A stretch of 64,000 nucleotides of DNA from Maledivibacter halophilus (GTDB lineage: Bacteria; Bacillota; Clostridia; Peptostreptococcales; Caminicellaceae): assembly GCF_900167445.1 (NCBI RefSeq), contig NZ_FUZT01000018.1, positions 1 to 64,000 on the forward strand, read 5' to 3'. The notes beneath the pieces are model-generated. The model was not told where the DNA came from, searched no databases, and was given only the letters and a program-made list of their open reading frames with translations. Of this stretch, positions 25,839 to 34,633 are shown piece by piece; position 1 is the first letter of the stretch, and each line of letters opens with the position of its first letter. The translations under genes and the position numbers were made by a program.

Positions 25839-27734
25839 ATGATTGAAAAATTTGAAGCAGGTAAATATGATGTTATTGTTGTAGGTGCTGGACATGCAGG
25901 ATGTGAAGCAGCGTTGGCATCTGCAAGGCTTGGGCAAAAAACTTTGATTCTATCTATAAATCTTGATTCTATAGCTATGATGCCCTGTAATCCATCTATA
26001 GGAGGAACGGGAAAGGGACATCTTGTAAGGGAAATAGATGCTTTAGGTGGAGAAATGGGTTTAACTATTGATAAGGCATTTATTCAAAGTAGAATGCTCA
26101 ATACTGCTAAGGGCCCGGCAGTTCATTCCCTAAGGACCCAGGCCGATAAAAATCTATATCACAGGGAGATGAAAAAGACTTTAGAAAATGAAGAAAACCT
26201 GGATGTAAAACAAGGTGAAGTTGTAGAAATTATAATTGAGGAAAATGAGGTAAAGGGAGTAGTATTAAGATCCGGGTCTATATATTATAGTAAAACTGTG
26301 ATATTGGCAACAGGCACATATTTGGGTGGAAGAATTTTTATAGGTTCATCTAATTATGAAAGTGGTCCAAACGGATTAGCTCCATCATTAAAACTTACTG
26401 AAAGTCTTGTAAAGGTTGGTATTAAACTAAGGCGATTTAAAACTGGAACACCGGCAAGGGTAGATAGAAAAACCTTAGATTTTAGTAAAATGATTGAACA
26501 GCCAGGGGATGAGGAGATTATACCCTTATCTTTTATGAATGATGAGCTGAAAAAGGATCAAGTATCCTGTTGGCTCAGTTATACAAATAATAAAACCCAT
26601 GAAATTATAAATAAAAATTTACATAGATCAGCCATGTATAGTGGTCAAATTGAGGGAACGGGTCCTAGGTACTGTCCATCGATTGAAGATAAAGTCGTTA
26701 GATTTGCTGATAAAGATAGGCATCAATTGTTTATAGAACCTGAAGGTTTGGATACAAATGAAATGTATGTGCAAGGAATGTCTACAAGCTTACCAGAGGA
26801 TGTTCAAATAGAATTTTTAAGTACTATACCTGGACTTGAGAATGTTAAAATTATGAGGCCTGCATATGCTATAGAATATGATTGTATTGATCCTACAGAA
26901 TTAAAGCTATCGCTTGAGTTTAAAAATATTAATAATTTATTTTCTGCAGGTCAATTTAATGGCTCTTCAGGATACGAAGAAGCTGCAGCCCAAGGGCTTA
27001 TGGCCGGAATAAATGCTGTCTTAAAAATAAAAGGAAAGTCACCTTTTGTATTAGACAGATCTGAAGCATATATAGGAGTTTTAATTGATGACCTTGTTAC
27101 TAAGGGTACGAATGAACCATATAGAATGATGACCTCCAGAGCTGAATATAGACTGATATTAAGACAGGATAATGCTGATTTTAGATTGACTGAGAAGGGA
27201 TATAAAATTGGTTTAGTTAAAGAAGATAGATATAAGAAATATATCAATAGAAAATTACAATTTGAAAAAGAAATGGAAAGACTAAAAAGTATATATGTAA
27301 AACCTGATGAAGTAAATGATTTTTTAGAAAAGAGAAACAGCTCAAAAATCAATAGCAGCATATTATTATATGATCTTATAAAAAGACCAGAACTTAACTA
27401 TGATATAATCAAAGACATTGATACTAGCAGGCTAGATATAAGAAAGGATATTGCTAGACAATGTAATATACAAATAAAATATGAAGGATATATAAGTAAG
27501 CAATTAAGACAAATTGACCAATTTAAAAAATTGGAAAGCAAAAGATTGAATTCTAATTTAGATTACAGTAAAATAGAAGGGTTAAGACTAGAAGCAAGGC
27601 AAAAGCTAAATGAAATAAAACCCTTGTCAGTTGGACAGGCTTCTAGAATTTCTGGAGTTTCTCCAGCAGATATTTCTGTATTATTGGTTTATCTAGAGCA
27701 AAGCAGAAGAAGGAAGGCAAATGAAAATGAATAG
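25839..27734 (+). CDS. mnmG: tRNA uridine-5-carboxymethylaminomethyl modification enzyme MnmG (GidA)
   Basis: 631 residues. The FAD-binding motif VVGAGHAGCEAALASARLG starts at about residue 15; NPSIGGTGKGHLVREIDALGG and the later GQFNGSSGYEEAAAQGLMAG are family hallmarks. It is the partner of MnmE and acts in the cytoplasm. GGAGG precedes the ATG. Its last 14 bases overlap the start of rsmG. Confidence 0.97.
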   Translation: MIEKFEAGKYDVIVVGAGHAGCEAALASARLGQKTLILSINLDSIAMMPCNPSIGGTGKGHLVREIDALGGEMGLTIDKAFIQSRMLNTAKGPAVHSLRTQADKNLYHREMKKTLENEENLDVKQGEVVEIIIEENEVKGVVLRSGSIYYSKTVILATGTYLGGRIFIGSSNYESGPNGLAPSLKLTESLVKVGIKLRRFKTGTPARVDRKTLDFSKMIEQPGDEEIIPLSFMNDELKKDQVSCWLSYTNNKTHEIINKNLHRSAMYSGQIEGTGPRYCPSIEDKVVRFADKDRHQLFIEPEGLDTNEMYVQGMSTSLPEDVQIEFLSTIPGLENVKIMRPAYAIEYDCIDPTELKLSLEFKNINNLFSAGQFNGSSGYEEAAAQGLMAGINAVLKIKGKSPFVLDRSEAYIGVLIDDLVTKGTNEPYRMMTSRAEYRLILRQDNADFRLTEKGYKIGLVKEDRYKKYINRKLQFEKEMERLKSIYVKPDEVNDFLEKRNSSKINSSILLYDLIKRPELNYDIIKDIDTSRLDIRKDIARQCNIQIKYEGYISKQLRQIDQFKKLESKRLNSNLDYSKIEGLRLEARQKLNEIKPLSVGQASRISGVSPADISVLLVYLEQSRRRKANENE

Positions 27735-28446
27735 CAAAGATATATTAAAGCAGGGTGGCAAGGAAATAGGATTGGATATAGATGATAAAATGGTAGAAAA
27801 ATTTTCATCTTATATGGAATTGTTAATTCAATGGAATGAAAAGATTAATTTGACAGGAATAACTGATAAAAATGAAATAATGATAAAGCATTTTTTAGAT
27901 TCATTGACCTGTATTATCACAGGTACTATAAAAAATGATTCAAAGATAATTGATGTAGGAACAGGAGCAGGCTTTCCAGGAATACCTTTGAATATCTATT
28001 ATGAAAATTTAAATATAACTTTATTAGATTCTCTTAACAAAAGAATTAGATATTTAAATGAGGTATGTAAAGAGTTGAATCTTAAAAATATTGAATTATT
28101 ACATGGTAGGGCAGAAGACTATGGAAAAAAGGAAGATTATAGGGAAAAGTATGATGTTGCCGTTGCAAGAGCTGTGGCGGATTTAAGTGTGATTAGTGAA
28201 TATTGTCTTCCCTTTGTAAAGGTCAATGGATTTTTTATTGCACAAAAAGGACCCAAGGCTTATGAAGAAGCTTTGAAATCTGAAAAGGCAGTAAGCGTTC
28301 TTGGTGGAAAAATAATAGATAAAGTAGATGTAAAATTGCCCTTTAGTGATATAAACCATACTTTAATTATTATTAAAAAGATTAAATCAACTCCTAAGAA
28401 GTATCCTAGAAAAGCAGGAACTCCTACCAAAAAACCAATAGTGTAG
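27721..28446 (+). CDS. rsmG: 16S rRNA (guanine527-N7)-methyltransferase RsmG
   Basis: 241 residues. The SAM-binding motif DVGTGAGFPGIPL lies at about 78-90, and VARAVADLSVISEY near 150 and the FIAQKGP segment are typical of GidB/RsmG. It methylates G527 of 16S rRNA. The start overlaps the end of mnmG by 14 bases, which is usual for this operon. It ends with a basic, lysine/proline-rich tail (STPKKYPRKAGTPTKKP). Confidence 0.96.
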   Translation: MKMNSKDILKQGGKEIGLDIDDKMVEKFSSYMELLIQWNEKINLTGITDKNEIMIKHFLDSLTCIITGTIKNDSKIIDVGTGAGFPGIPLNIYYENLNITLLDSLNKRIRYLNEVCKELNLKNIELLHGRAEDYGKKEDYREKYDVAVARAVADLSVISEYCLPFVKVNGFFIAQKGPKAYEEALKSEKAVSVLGGKIIDKVDVKLPFSDINHTLIIIKKIKSTPKKYPRKAGTPTKKPIV

Positions 28447-28606
28447 ATGAAAAATATATTTATTAAATTTTTTGAGGTAATTATGTAAAAATCTCATTTA
28501 ATAGAGCTAATGAAAAATTCTTCTATTTTATAAAAAAACAAGAAGGAAGTAGAATATTTATGACGAATAAATAGGTTAGAAGTATTTATATAAGGGGTCG
28601 TGGACA

Positions 28607-29410
28607 ATGGAAAATGTTAGTTTAAAGAATAAGGTTACATATCTATCAATTGATAGTATCCAGCCAAATCCTTATCAGCCTAGAAAAAAATTTAGTAAAG
28701 AAGGGTTAGAGGAGCTTTCTTCTTCAATAAAATCTTATGGAGTTATACAACCTATTAGTGTTAAGAAAAAAAATGAAGATAATTATGAATTGATTGCTGG
28801 TGAAAGAAGGTTAAGAGCTTCAAAATTAGCTGGTTTAGATGTAATACCTGCTATAATAGTTGAAATGAGTGATGAAGATTCTGCTGTTGTGGCTTTGATA
28901 GAAAATCTTCAGAGGGAAGATTTGAATTTTGTAGAAGAAGCTGAAGGATATTTTATGTTAATAAATGAACATGGTTTTACACAGCAGGAATTAGCTGAAA
29001 AAGTAGGTAAAAATCAATCTACTATAGCTAACAAATTGAGAATTTTAAAGCTTTCTGATGAGATTAAGGATTTATTAATATCCAATAATCTTACAGAAAG
29101 ACATGGGAGAGCCTTATTGAAAATACAGGATGAGAAAATTCAAAAAGAAATATTAGAAATAGTGATTGAGAAGGGTTTTAATGTTAAAAGAACTGAAAGG
29201 TTAATAAAAGATACTCTTGAAAAATTGCAAGGACCGGAAGAACCAGAGAGAAGACAATCAATTAAGAGTTCATTAAATTTTAGAATTTATTTAAACACTT
29301 TAAAAAATGCATATAATGCAATAAGGGATACAGGGATAGATGCTAAATATACTCAGGCAGATAAAGGGGAATATATAGAGGTTGTGGTTAAAATACCAAA
29401 AAAGAAGTAA
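28607..29410 (+). CDS. noc: ParB-family nucleoid occlusion protein Noc
   Basis: 267 residues. The ParB CTP-binding domain contains SIQPNPYQPRKKF, GVIQPISVK and AGERRLRASK (about residues 15-75), followed by a helix-turn-helix (TQQELAEKVGKNQSTIANKLRIL). It sits directly downstream of rsmG and before parA-parB, the Noc position in Firmicutes; Noc blocks division over the nucleoid. The N-terminal amphipathic membrane helix of Bacillus Noc is not clear here. Without an alignment it could also be a second ParB. Confidence 0.82.
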   Translation: MENVSLKNKVTYLSIDSIQPNPYQPRKKFSKEGLEELSSSIKSYGVIQPISVKKKNEDNYELIAGERRLRASKLAGLDVIPAIIVEMSDEDSAVVALIENLQREDLNFVEEAEGYFMLINEHGFTQQELAEKVGKNQSTIANKLRILKLSDEIKDLLISNNLTERHGRALLKIQDEKIQKEILEIVIEKGFNVKRTERLIKDTLEKLQGPEEPERRQSIKSSLNFRIYLNTLKNAYNAIRDTGIDAKYTQADKGEYIEVVVKIPKKK

Positions 29411-29414
29411 AGAT

Positions 29415-29439
29415 CGTGGCTAAAGCTGCGGTTTTTTTT
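29415..29439 (+). terminator. Terminator behind noc
   Basis: CGTGGCT/AGCTGCG stem (two G-U pairs, loop AA) followed by GTTTTTTTTA. It starts 5 bases after the noc stop. Confidence 0.6.
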
Positions 29440-29441
29440 AT

Positions 29442-29554
29442 TTGAGATAATTGGAATTTGGACAATTGTATAATATATATAGTATTATTCTAAAGATTTT
29501 AAAAATATATGTAGTAGTTAGTTTTAAAAAGAGGTAATTATGCAATTTCCTCTT
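29442..29554. repeat. Family A element, inverted relative to 30101-30225
   Basis: It aligns with the reverse complement of 30101-30225 along nearly its full length, sharing for example TATGTAGTAGTTAGTTTT (29507-29524) and GTAATTATGCAATTTCCTC near its right end. About 113 bases, with no reading frame of note. It lies just outside the 3' end of the GDT1-like gene. Confidence 0.7.
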
Positions 29555-29619
29555 TTTATTTAATTTTGAACTTATTATTGTAAAATAGTAGAAGAATAAA
29601 AGAAGGTTTTGATTATAAT

Positions 29620-29889
29620 TTATAATTTTCCTAATAAAGTTAATATACCTATTATTATAAATGCACTTCCTGCTCCAAACTTAAGATATTCAGGTGGTAT
29701 TAACTTTGTTATATATGTGCTGGCAAGAACTCCTATTAAAGCACTAAGAATAAGTGCTAGAGAAGCCCCTATAAAAACACCTAGTGGAGATTTTGTTTGA
29801 GTTGCCAATAACATTGTTTGAAGCTGTGTTTTATCTCCTAACTCTGCAATAAAAACCATCCAAAATGAAGTTAAAATAATTTTCCACAT
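29620..29889 (-). CDS. Half-size GDT1/UPF0016 transporter (putative Mn2+/Ca2+ exporter)
   Basis: 89 residues with three predicted helices. The family motif E-x-G-D-K-T is present as ELGDKTQ (about residues 16-22). Full-length GDT1/MneA proteins carry two such halves; this one has a single half, so it would act as a dimer. Related proteins export manganese or other divalent cations. It is the only leftward gene in the rightward run noc-parA-parB and is flanked by inverted copies of a family A repeat. No yybP-ykoY riboswitch was seen upstream. AGGAGG precedes the ATG. Confidence 0.82.
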   Translation of the reverse strand: MWKIILTSFWMVFIAELGDKTQLQTMLLATQTKSPLGVFIGASLALILSALIGVLASTYITKLIPPEYLKFGAGSAFIIIGILTLLGKL

Positions 29890-29913
29890 TAATAGTTCCT
29901 CCTATGAGTATAA

Positions 29914-29995
29914 AGTACTGCTACTCTGAAGATTAATAAATTTCGTTGAAAAAATGTAGAAGAGTTCATTATTTTAACAAAATTTATTTTAATTT
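29914..29995. repeat. Family D element
   Basis: AGATTAATAAATTTCGTTGA and the partner AAAATTTATTTTAATTTTTA form imperfect inverted ends; the core AAAAAATGTAGAAGAGTTCA resembles the core at 36990-37012. It lies directly upstream of the GDT1-like gene, in the 452-base gap before parA. Confidence 0.5.
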
Positions 29996-30100
29996 TTAAT
30001 ATATCAAAAATAACCATACTTATTTTTATTAATGGAGAATAGAAAATATGAATATATTTTTGTTAAGGTAAATTATTGAGAGGGATAAATAATTTATATG

Positions 30101-30225
30101 ATTGAGCAAATTGCATAATTACTTCTTCAAAAAACTAACTACTACATATTGTTTTGAAATCTCTGAAGCTATACCATATATATTATGTAATTTTGCCAAA
30201 TTGGAGTTATGCAATTTTCTCAATT
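30101..30225. repeat. Family A element (best full-length copy)
   Basis: Terminal inverted repeats ATTGAGCAAATTGCATAAT and GTTATGCAATTTTCTCAAT bound a 125-base non-coding element. An inverted copy lies at 29442-29554, a decayed one at 1060-1187, and shorter derivatives at 34542, 51010, 54349 and 55884. Confidence 0.75.
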
Positions 30226-30341
30226 ATTTCTAAAAAATATATTTTTTAAAAGGAGGAATTTTTTATAAAGAAAAGGAACTATATTATATAATATAGTAGA
30301 GGGTTAATAATAAATATAACCTTAAAGGGGGATTAAATATT

Positions 30342-31115
30342 ATGGGGAAAGCAATAGCTCTATTTAACCAAAAAGGAGGGGTAGGAAAGACAACTACAAA
30401 TGTAAATTTAAGCGCATGTATTGCAACAAAAGGCAAAAAAATACTTATTATAGATATAGACCCCCAAGGTAATACTACTAGCGGTTTTGGTATAGATAAA
30501 AATAGTACGGAATCAAATATTTACGATGCCTTATTGGGGGATGATGATATTGAAAATTGTATTATAAAAACTGATTACAAAAATATTGATATAATTCCTT
30601 CAAATGTGCAATTGGCTGGAGCTGAAATAGAATTAACTAAAATATCAAATAGAGAATATATATTTAAAAATATGATTAATAAAATAAGGGATAAATATGA
30701 TTATATATTTGTTGATTGTCCTCCTTCCTTGGGTTTATTGACTATTAATTCCTTGACAGGGGTTGACAGTGTAATAATACCTATTCAATGTGAATACTAT
30801 GCACTAGAGGGAGTAAGTCAACTTATGAACACAATACAATTGGTTAAAAAAAATCTTAATCCGTCACTTGAAATTCAGGGTGTAGTTTTGAGCATGTTTG
30901 ATGGCAGAACAAATTTATCTATACAGGTAGTGGATGAAGTTAAAAAATATTTTAGAGGCAAGGTATATAGAACAATTATACCTAGAAATGTAAGGCTTGC
31001 TGAAGCACCTAGTCATGGTATGCCAGTAATAGATTACGATCCTAAGTCAAAGGGAGCTGAAGCTTATAATGAACTTGCCGAAGAATTCTTAGAACTAGAA
31101 GAGGATGTGATTTAA
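30342..31115 (+). CDS. parA: Chromosome partitioning ATPase ParA/Soj
   Basis: 257 residues. Deviant Walker A KGGVGKTTTNVNL (about residues 11-23), Walker A' IDIDPQGN and Walker B VDCPPSLG are present. It works with ParB/Spo0J in origin segregation and, in Bacillus, regulates DnaA. A GGGGG-type ribosome binding site lies upstream. Its stop directly abuts the TTG start of parB. Confidence 0.96.
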   Translation: MGKAIALFNQKGGVGKTTTNVNLSACIATKGKKILIIDIDPQGNTTSGFGIDKNSTESNIYDALLGDDDIENCIIKTDYKNIDIIPSNVQLAGAEIELTKISNREYIFKNMINKIRDKYDYIFVDCPPSLGLLTINSLTGVDSVIIPIQCEYYALEGVSQLMNTIQLVKKNLNPSLEIQGVVLSMFDGRTNLSIQVVDEVKKYFRGKVYRTIIPRNVRLAEAPSHGMPVIDYDPKSKGAEAYNELAEEFLELEEDVI

Positions 31116-32006
31116 TTGGCTAAAGCAAAAAGAGGACTTGGAAAGGGTTTAGATGCACTTATACCTCATAAATTTGAAGAAAGTGTATTAGATAATACAA
31201 ATAGTGATGGAAAAATTGTTAAAATGATAAATATTGATGATATAAAGCCTAATAAAAATCAACCGAGAAAGTATTTTGATAAAGATAAGATAAAGTCTTT
31301 AGAGGAATCAATATCTAATCATGGTATAGTTCAACCTATTATAGTCAGAAAGCATGAAAAGGGATATGAAATTGTTGCAGGAGAAAGAAGATGGCGTGCA
31401 GCTAAAAATACAAAATTAAAGGAAATCCCTTGTATTATAAAAGAATTAGATAATCAGGAATTGATGGAGCTTTCTTTAATAGAAAATCTACAAAGAGAAG
31501 ATTTAAATGAAATAGAAGAAGCTTTAGCTTATAAAAAATTAAATGAAGAATTTAAAATGACTCAAGATAAAATTGCAAATATTATAGGAAAAAGCAGACC
31601 CTATATTGCAAATACATTAAGACTTTTAAATTTAAATGATGAAGCAAAAAAAATGATAATAGAAGGTGAAATTTCAAGTGGGCATGGAAGAGCACTTTTA
31701 AGAATAGAAGACGACAAACTTCAAAAAGAGATTGCTTTTAAAATCAATACTGAGGATTTAACTGTTAGAGAAACGGAGAAGCTTGTATCTAGGATTATAG
31801 AAAAAAATAGAAAAAATAATGCAGTTAAAAAAGTTAATAAAGTTAATAAAGTTAAGGATAGTACTATTGTATATATTGAAGAAAGTTTAAAGGAGATTCT
31901 TGGAACAAAGGTAAATATTGTAAATGGAAAGAAAAAAGGAAAAATAGAGATAGAATATTATAGTGATGATGATTTGGAGAGAATTATAGAATTTTTGAAA
32001 AAGTAA
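31116..32006 (+). CDS. parB: Chromosome partitioning protein ParB/Spo0J
   Basis: 296 residues from a TTG that follows the parA stop without a gap. It starts MAKAKRGLGKGLDALIPH, typical of Spo0J. The CTPase domain has NQPRKYFD, GIVQPIIVR and AGERRWRAAK; a helix-turn-helix follows (MTQDKIANIIGKSRPYIANTLRLLNL); the C-terminus forms the dimer domain. A linker near residue 240 has the short repeat KVNKVNKVK. A parS site begins two bases after the stop codon. Confidence 0.96.
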   Translation: MAKAKRGLGKGLDALIPHKFEESVLDNTNSDGKIVKMINIDDIKPNKNQPRKYFDKDKIKSLEESISNHGIVQPIIVRKHEKGYEIVAGERRWRAAKNTKLKEIPCIIKELDNQELMELSLIENLQREDLNEIEEALAYKKLNEEFKMTQDKIANIIGKSRPYIANTLRLLNLNDEAKKMIIEGEISSGHGRALLRIEDDKLQKEIAFKINTEDLTVRETEKLVSRIIEKNRKNNAVKKVNKVNKVKDSTIVYIEESLKEILGTKVNIVNGKKKGKIEIEYYSDDDLERIIEFLKK

Positions 32007-32007
32007 A

Positions 32008-32023
32008 TGTTTCATGTGAAACA
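32008..32023. promoter_or_regulatory. parS: parS centromere-like site
   Basis: TGTTTCATGTGAAACA matches the parS consensus TGTTTCACGTGAAACA at 15 of 16 positions; the flanks extend the palindrome to AAATGTTTC...GAAACATTT. The single change is at the centre (AT for AC). It is the only good parS seen in the window and lies about 10.7 kb from oriC. Confidence 0.88.
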
Positions 32024-32062
32024 TTTACTATATGTTTTCATATAAAGTGAAAGAGGTGTTAT

Positions 32063-32971
32063 ATGGAAAAAATAATTTATCAGGTAGACTCATTTACAGA
32101 TACAGTTTTTGGAGGTAATCCTGCAGGAGTTGTTTTGGACACAGAGGGATTAGATAAAAATAAAATGATTAATATTTCAAAAGAAATGGCTCTTTCAGAA
32201 ACTGCATTTGTAAAGAAAGTTAATGGTAAGGAGTTTGATTATGAAATAAGATTTTTTACACCTACAGAAGAAATAGAATTATGTGGTCATGCCACTATAG
32301 CTGCATTTTTTGTTTTAGCTAAAGAGGGACTAATTGAGTCTGTGGATGAAAAAATAGTTGTAAAACAAAAAACTTTAGCAGGAGTTTTACCTGTTGAGAT
32401 ATATTTTAAAGAGAATAAAGTGGAGAAAATAATGATGACACAAAAAAGGCCTGAATTTATTTTTGATGTTGGCAATGTCGATGAAATTGCAAATATTATG
32501 GGTTTAAATATTTGTGATGTTGGGCTTGAAAAATTCGAAATATTACCAATGGCTTATTCAACTGGACTTGTGGATATTATTTTTCCAGTAAAAAATATAG
32601 ATACACTAAAGAAAGTAAAACCTGATTTTGAAAAGTTAAAAAATTATAGTATTAAACATAATGTAGTAGGAGTGCACGCTTTTACTTTTAAAGATTATGA
32701 TAGAAGGATAGTTTCATGTAGAAACTTTGCACCGGCCTTTGGAATTAATGAAGAAGCTGCCACTGGAACTTCAAATGGAGCTTTGGCTGCTTATTTGATT
32801 AACAATGATATAATTAATATAAAGCAAAAAGTTGACATTATATGTCAACAGGGATATTTTATGAAAAGGCCAAGTCAAATACATGTAGAAATAAACAAAG
32901 ATAGTGAAGGTTTAATTGTAAAGGTTGGTGGCAGAGCTGTTCTTGCTATGAAAGGGAAAATATATTTATAG
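32063..32971 (+). CDS. PhzF-family isomerase-like protein
   Basis: 302 residues. The start YQVDSFTDTVFGGNPAGVVLD, the ELCGHATIAAFFVL segment (about residues 72-85) and the C-terminal half motif EEAATGTSNGALAAYL (about 231-246) define the PhzF/diaminopimelate epimerase-like fold. The catalytic glutamate is in SETAFV (about residue 47). Substrates in this family vary widely and the real one cannot be read off. It stands alone behind parB and parS with an AGAGGTG site. Confidence 0.9.
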   Translation: MEKIIYQVDSFTDTVFGGNPAGVVLDTEGLDKNKMINISKEMALSETAFVKKVNGKEFDYEIRFFTPTEEIELCGHATIAAFFVLAKEGLIESVDEKIVVKQKTLAGVLPVEIYFKENKVEKIMMTQKRPEFIFDVGNVDEIANIMGLNICDVGLEKFEILPMAYSTGLVDIIFPVKNIDTLKKVKPDFEKLKNYSIKHNVVGVHAFTFKDYDRRIVSCRNFAPAFGINEEAATGTSNGALAAYLINNDIINIKQKVDIICQQGYFMKRPSQIHVEINKDSEGLIVKVGGRAVLAMKGKIYL

Positions 32972-33002
32972 GAAATAAAAAATATAGAATCTATCACATA
33001 AG

Positions 33003-33095
33003 GTGAAACAAATTGAAAGGTGAATTTATATATCTCAAAAACCTAGGTGTATTGATGTTTTTAGGATGTATAAATTAAGTTTTGAGATTGTTTCA
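33003..33095. repeat. Family C element with GTGAAACAA/TTGTTTCAC ends
   Basis: GTGAAACAAATTGAAAGGTG opens the element and ATTGTTTCAC closes it; inside are GAATTTATATATC and GATGTATAAATTAAGTTTTG as in the other family C copies. The outer ends are repeated at 40445-40540. It overlaps the gap before the class V aminotransferase. Confidence 0.6.
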
Positions 33096-33122
33096 CAAAA
33101 TTTTACAAAAGGAAGTGTTTCG

Positions 33123-34265
33123 ATGATCTATTTAGATAATGCAGCTACTTCTTACCCAAAACCAGAAGAAGTGTATAAAGCTGTAGATAAGTGTTTTAGA
33201 GAATATGGAGCTAATCCGGGAAGGTCAGGACATAAACTTGCTTTAAAGGCAGGTAGAGGGATATATGAAACAAGGGAATTGATATGTAAGCTTTTCAATA
33301 TTGATAATCCAATGCAAATTATATTCACATATAATGCCACAGATTCGTTGAACCTTGCAATAAAAGGTATTCTTAAAAAGGGAGATCATGTTATAACTTC
33401 AGGTATGGAGCATAATTCAGTTATAAGACCTATAAAGGCATTGGAGAAAATAGGTGTTGAAAATACCATAGTAGAATGTGATCATGAAGGTATAATAAAA
33501 ATTAATGAATTAAAAAGGGCCATCAAAAATAATACAAAATTAATTGTTATAACCCATGCTTCTAATGTTACAGGAACATTAATGCCTATAAAAGAAATAG
33601 GAAAAATTGCTAAGGAAAGAGGAGTTTTATTTTTAGTAGATGCAGCTCAAACAGCAGGTGTTTATAATATTGATGTTAATGAAATGAATATAGACCTCCT
33701 GGCTTTTCCTGGACATAAAAGCCTTATGGGGCCTCAGGGAACCGGTGGACTTTATATTAGACAAGGCATAGAGCTTAATCATATGAAAGAAGGAGGGACT
33801 GGTAGCAAATCAGAATCTCTATTACAGCCAGAAATAGTTCCCGATAGATATGAAAGCGGCACTCCTAACACACCGGGAATTGTAGGACTGGGTGCTGGCA
33901 TAAAATATATTCTAGATATTGGTATAGATAATATAAGAAAGCATGAAGAAAATTTAACTGAATATATGCTAAATGGACTAAAGAATATTGATGAAATTAA
34001 AATTTATGGCCCTAAAGATGTAAAAAGAAGGGCGGCTGTAATTTCAATAAATATTGGGGATTTAGATTCATCTGAGGTAAGCTATGTACTGGATCAAGGT
34101 TTTGATATTGCAGTAAGATCAGGTTTGCATTGTGCACCGTTGGCCCATAAAACATTAGGGTCTTTTGAACAAGGAACTGTAAGGTTTAGCATTGGATATT
34201 TCAATACCAAAGAAGATATTGATAAGGCTTTAAATGCAGTAAGGATGATATATGAAGAAATGTAG
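33123..34265 (+). CDS. Class V aminotransferase, cysteine desulfurase family
   Basis: 380 residues from the ATG at 33123 (MIYLDNAATSYPKP), preceded by AAGGAAGTG; a longer in-frame start would add 19 residues unlike the family. HVITSGMEHNSVIRP, DAAQTAGVYN and the PLP lysine in FPGHKSLMGPQGTG (about residue 205) are visible, as is RSGLHCAP near the C-terminus holding the catalytic cysteine. It most resembles the cysteine desulfurase/selenocysteine lyase subgroup found outside isc/suf operons. No Fe-S scaffold gene is next to it, so its sulfur acceptor is unknown. Confidence 0.88.
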   Translation: MIYLDNAATSYPKPEEVYKAVDKCFREYGANPGRSGHKLALKAGRGIYETRELICKLFNIDNPMQIIFTYNATDSLNLAIKGILKKGDHVITSGMEHNSVIRPIKALEKIGVENTIVECDHEGIIKINELKRAIKNNTKLIVITHASNVTGTLMPIKEIGKIAKERGVLFLVDAAQTAGVYNIDVNEMNIDLLAFPGHKSLMGPQGTGGLYIRQGIELNHMKEGGTGSKSESLLQPEIVPDRYESGTPNTPGIVGLGAGIKYILDIGIDNIRKHEENLTEYMLNGLKNIDEIKIYGPKDVKRRAAVISINIGDLDSSEVSYVLDQGFDIAVRSGLHCAPLAHKTLGSFEQGTVRFSIGYFNTKEDIDKALNAVRMIYEEM

Positions 34266-34343
34266 TATGGGATATAGGTAGAAAAAATTTATAGTGGAAC
34301 AAATTTATTAATCTTTAAAGTTTTTTATCTTTATAGATATTCC

Positions 34344-34421
34344 AGCAAAACAGTTAATTTATACACATCAAAAATCCCTAGAAGCATCGGATATTTTGGT
34401 ATGCATAAATTAAGTTTTGCT
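34344..34421. repeat. Family C element (best copy)
   Basis: AGCAAAACAGTTAATTTATA and CATAAATTAAGTTTTGCT are near-perfect inverted ends around a 78-base element. Relatives lie at 6600 (reverse), 21614, 21806, 33003 and 40445. Confidence 0.65.
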
Positions 34422-34447
34422 ATAGGAAATCTATATAGATATAAACC

Positions 34448-34491
34448 CTTAAAAGTTTAATTTACTCATGTAGACACTGAGAATCCTTTTA
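34448..34491. repeat. Intergenic motif shared with 57781-57833
   Basis: CTTAAAAGTTTAATTT, then 11 unrelated bases, then CACTGAGAATCCTTTT. The same two blocks with the same 11-base spacing occur at 57781, where ACTCATGTA, inside the spacer here, lies after the second block instead. Confidence 0.5.
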
Positions 34492-34496
34492 CGCCC

Positions 34497-34538
34497 CTCC
34501 TATAAACTTGTTTAAATTTTAAACAGGTTTATAGGAGA
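34497..34538. terminator. Long hairpin, possible terminator-like stem
   Basis: CTCCTATAAACTTGTTTA (34497-34514) pairs along 18 bp, one G-U, with TAAACAGGTTTATAGGAG (34520-34537); loop 5 bases. No T-run follows, so it may be a repeat or RNA-stabilising stem rather than a terminator. Confidence 0.45.
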
Positions 34539-34541
34539 AAA

Positions 34542-34599
34542 CATATCATATATATTATGTAATTGTTCCAAATCATGATTATGCAATTTCCTCAATTAT
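34542..34599. repeat. Family A element, right half only
   Basis: ATATATTATGTAATTGTTCC and ATTATGCAATTTCCTCAATT match the right half of 30101-30225. The left half is missing. It ends 35 bases before the lipid kinase gene. Confidence 0.6.
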
Positions 34600-34633
34600 A
34601 AAACTCAAGATGAGATAGCGAGTGTGGAAGATT

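Noticed and set aside
25731..25937. Frames antisense to mnmE, mnmG, gyrA, gyrB and other housekeeping genes
   Set aside because: They are shadows of strongly supported genes, lack ribosome binding sites and show no recognisable domains.
29890..30341. Manganese (yybP-ykoY) riboswitch before the GDT1-like gene
   Set aside because: Neither of the conserved internal-loop sequences is visible on the minus strand; the gap holds repeats only.
33003..33095. GTGAAACAA and TTGTTTCAC, possible parS
   Set aside because: The two halves are about 80 bases apart and form the ends of a repeat element; no joined TGTTTCAC-GTGAAACA palindrome exists here or at 40445-40540.
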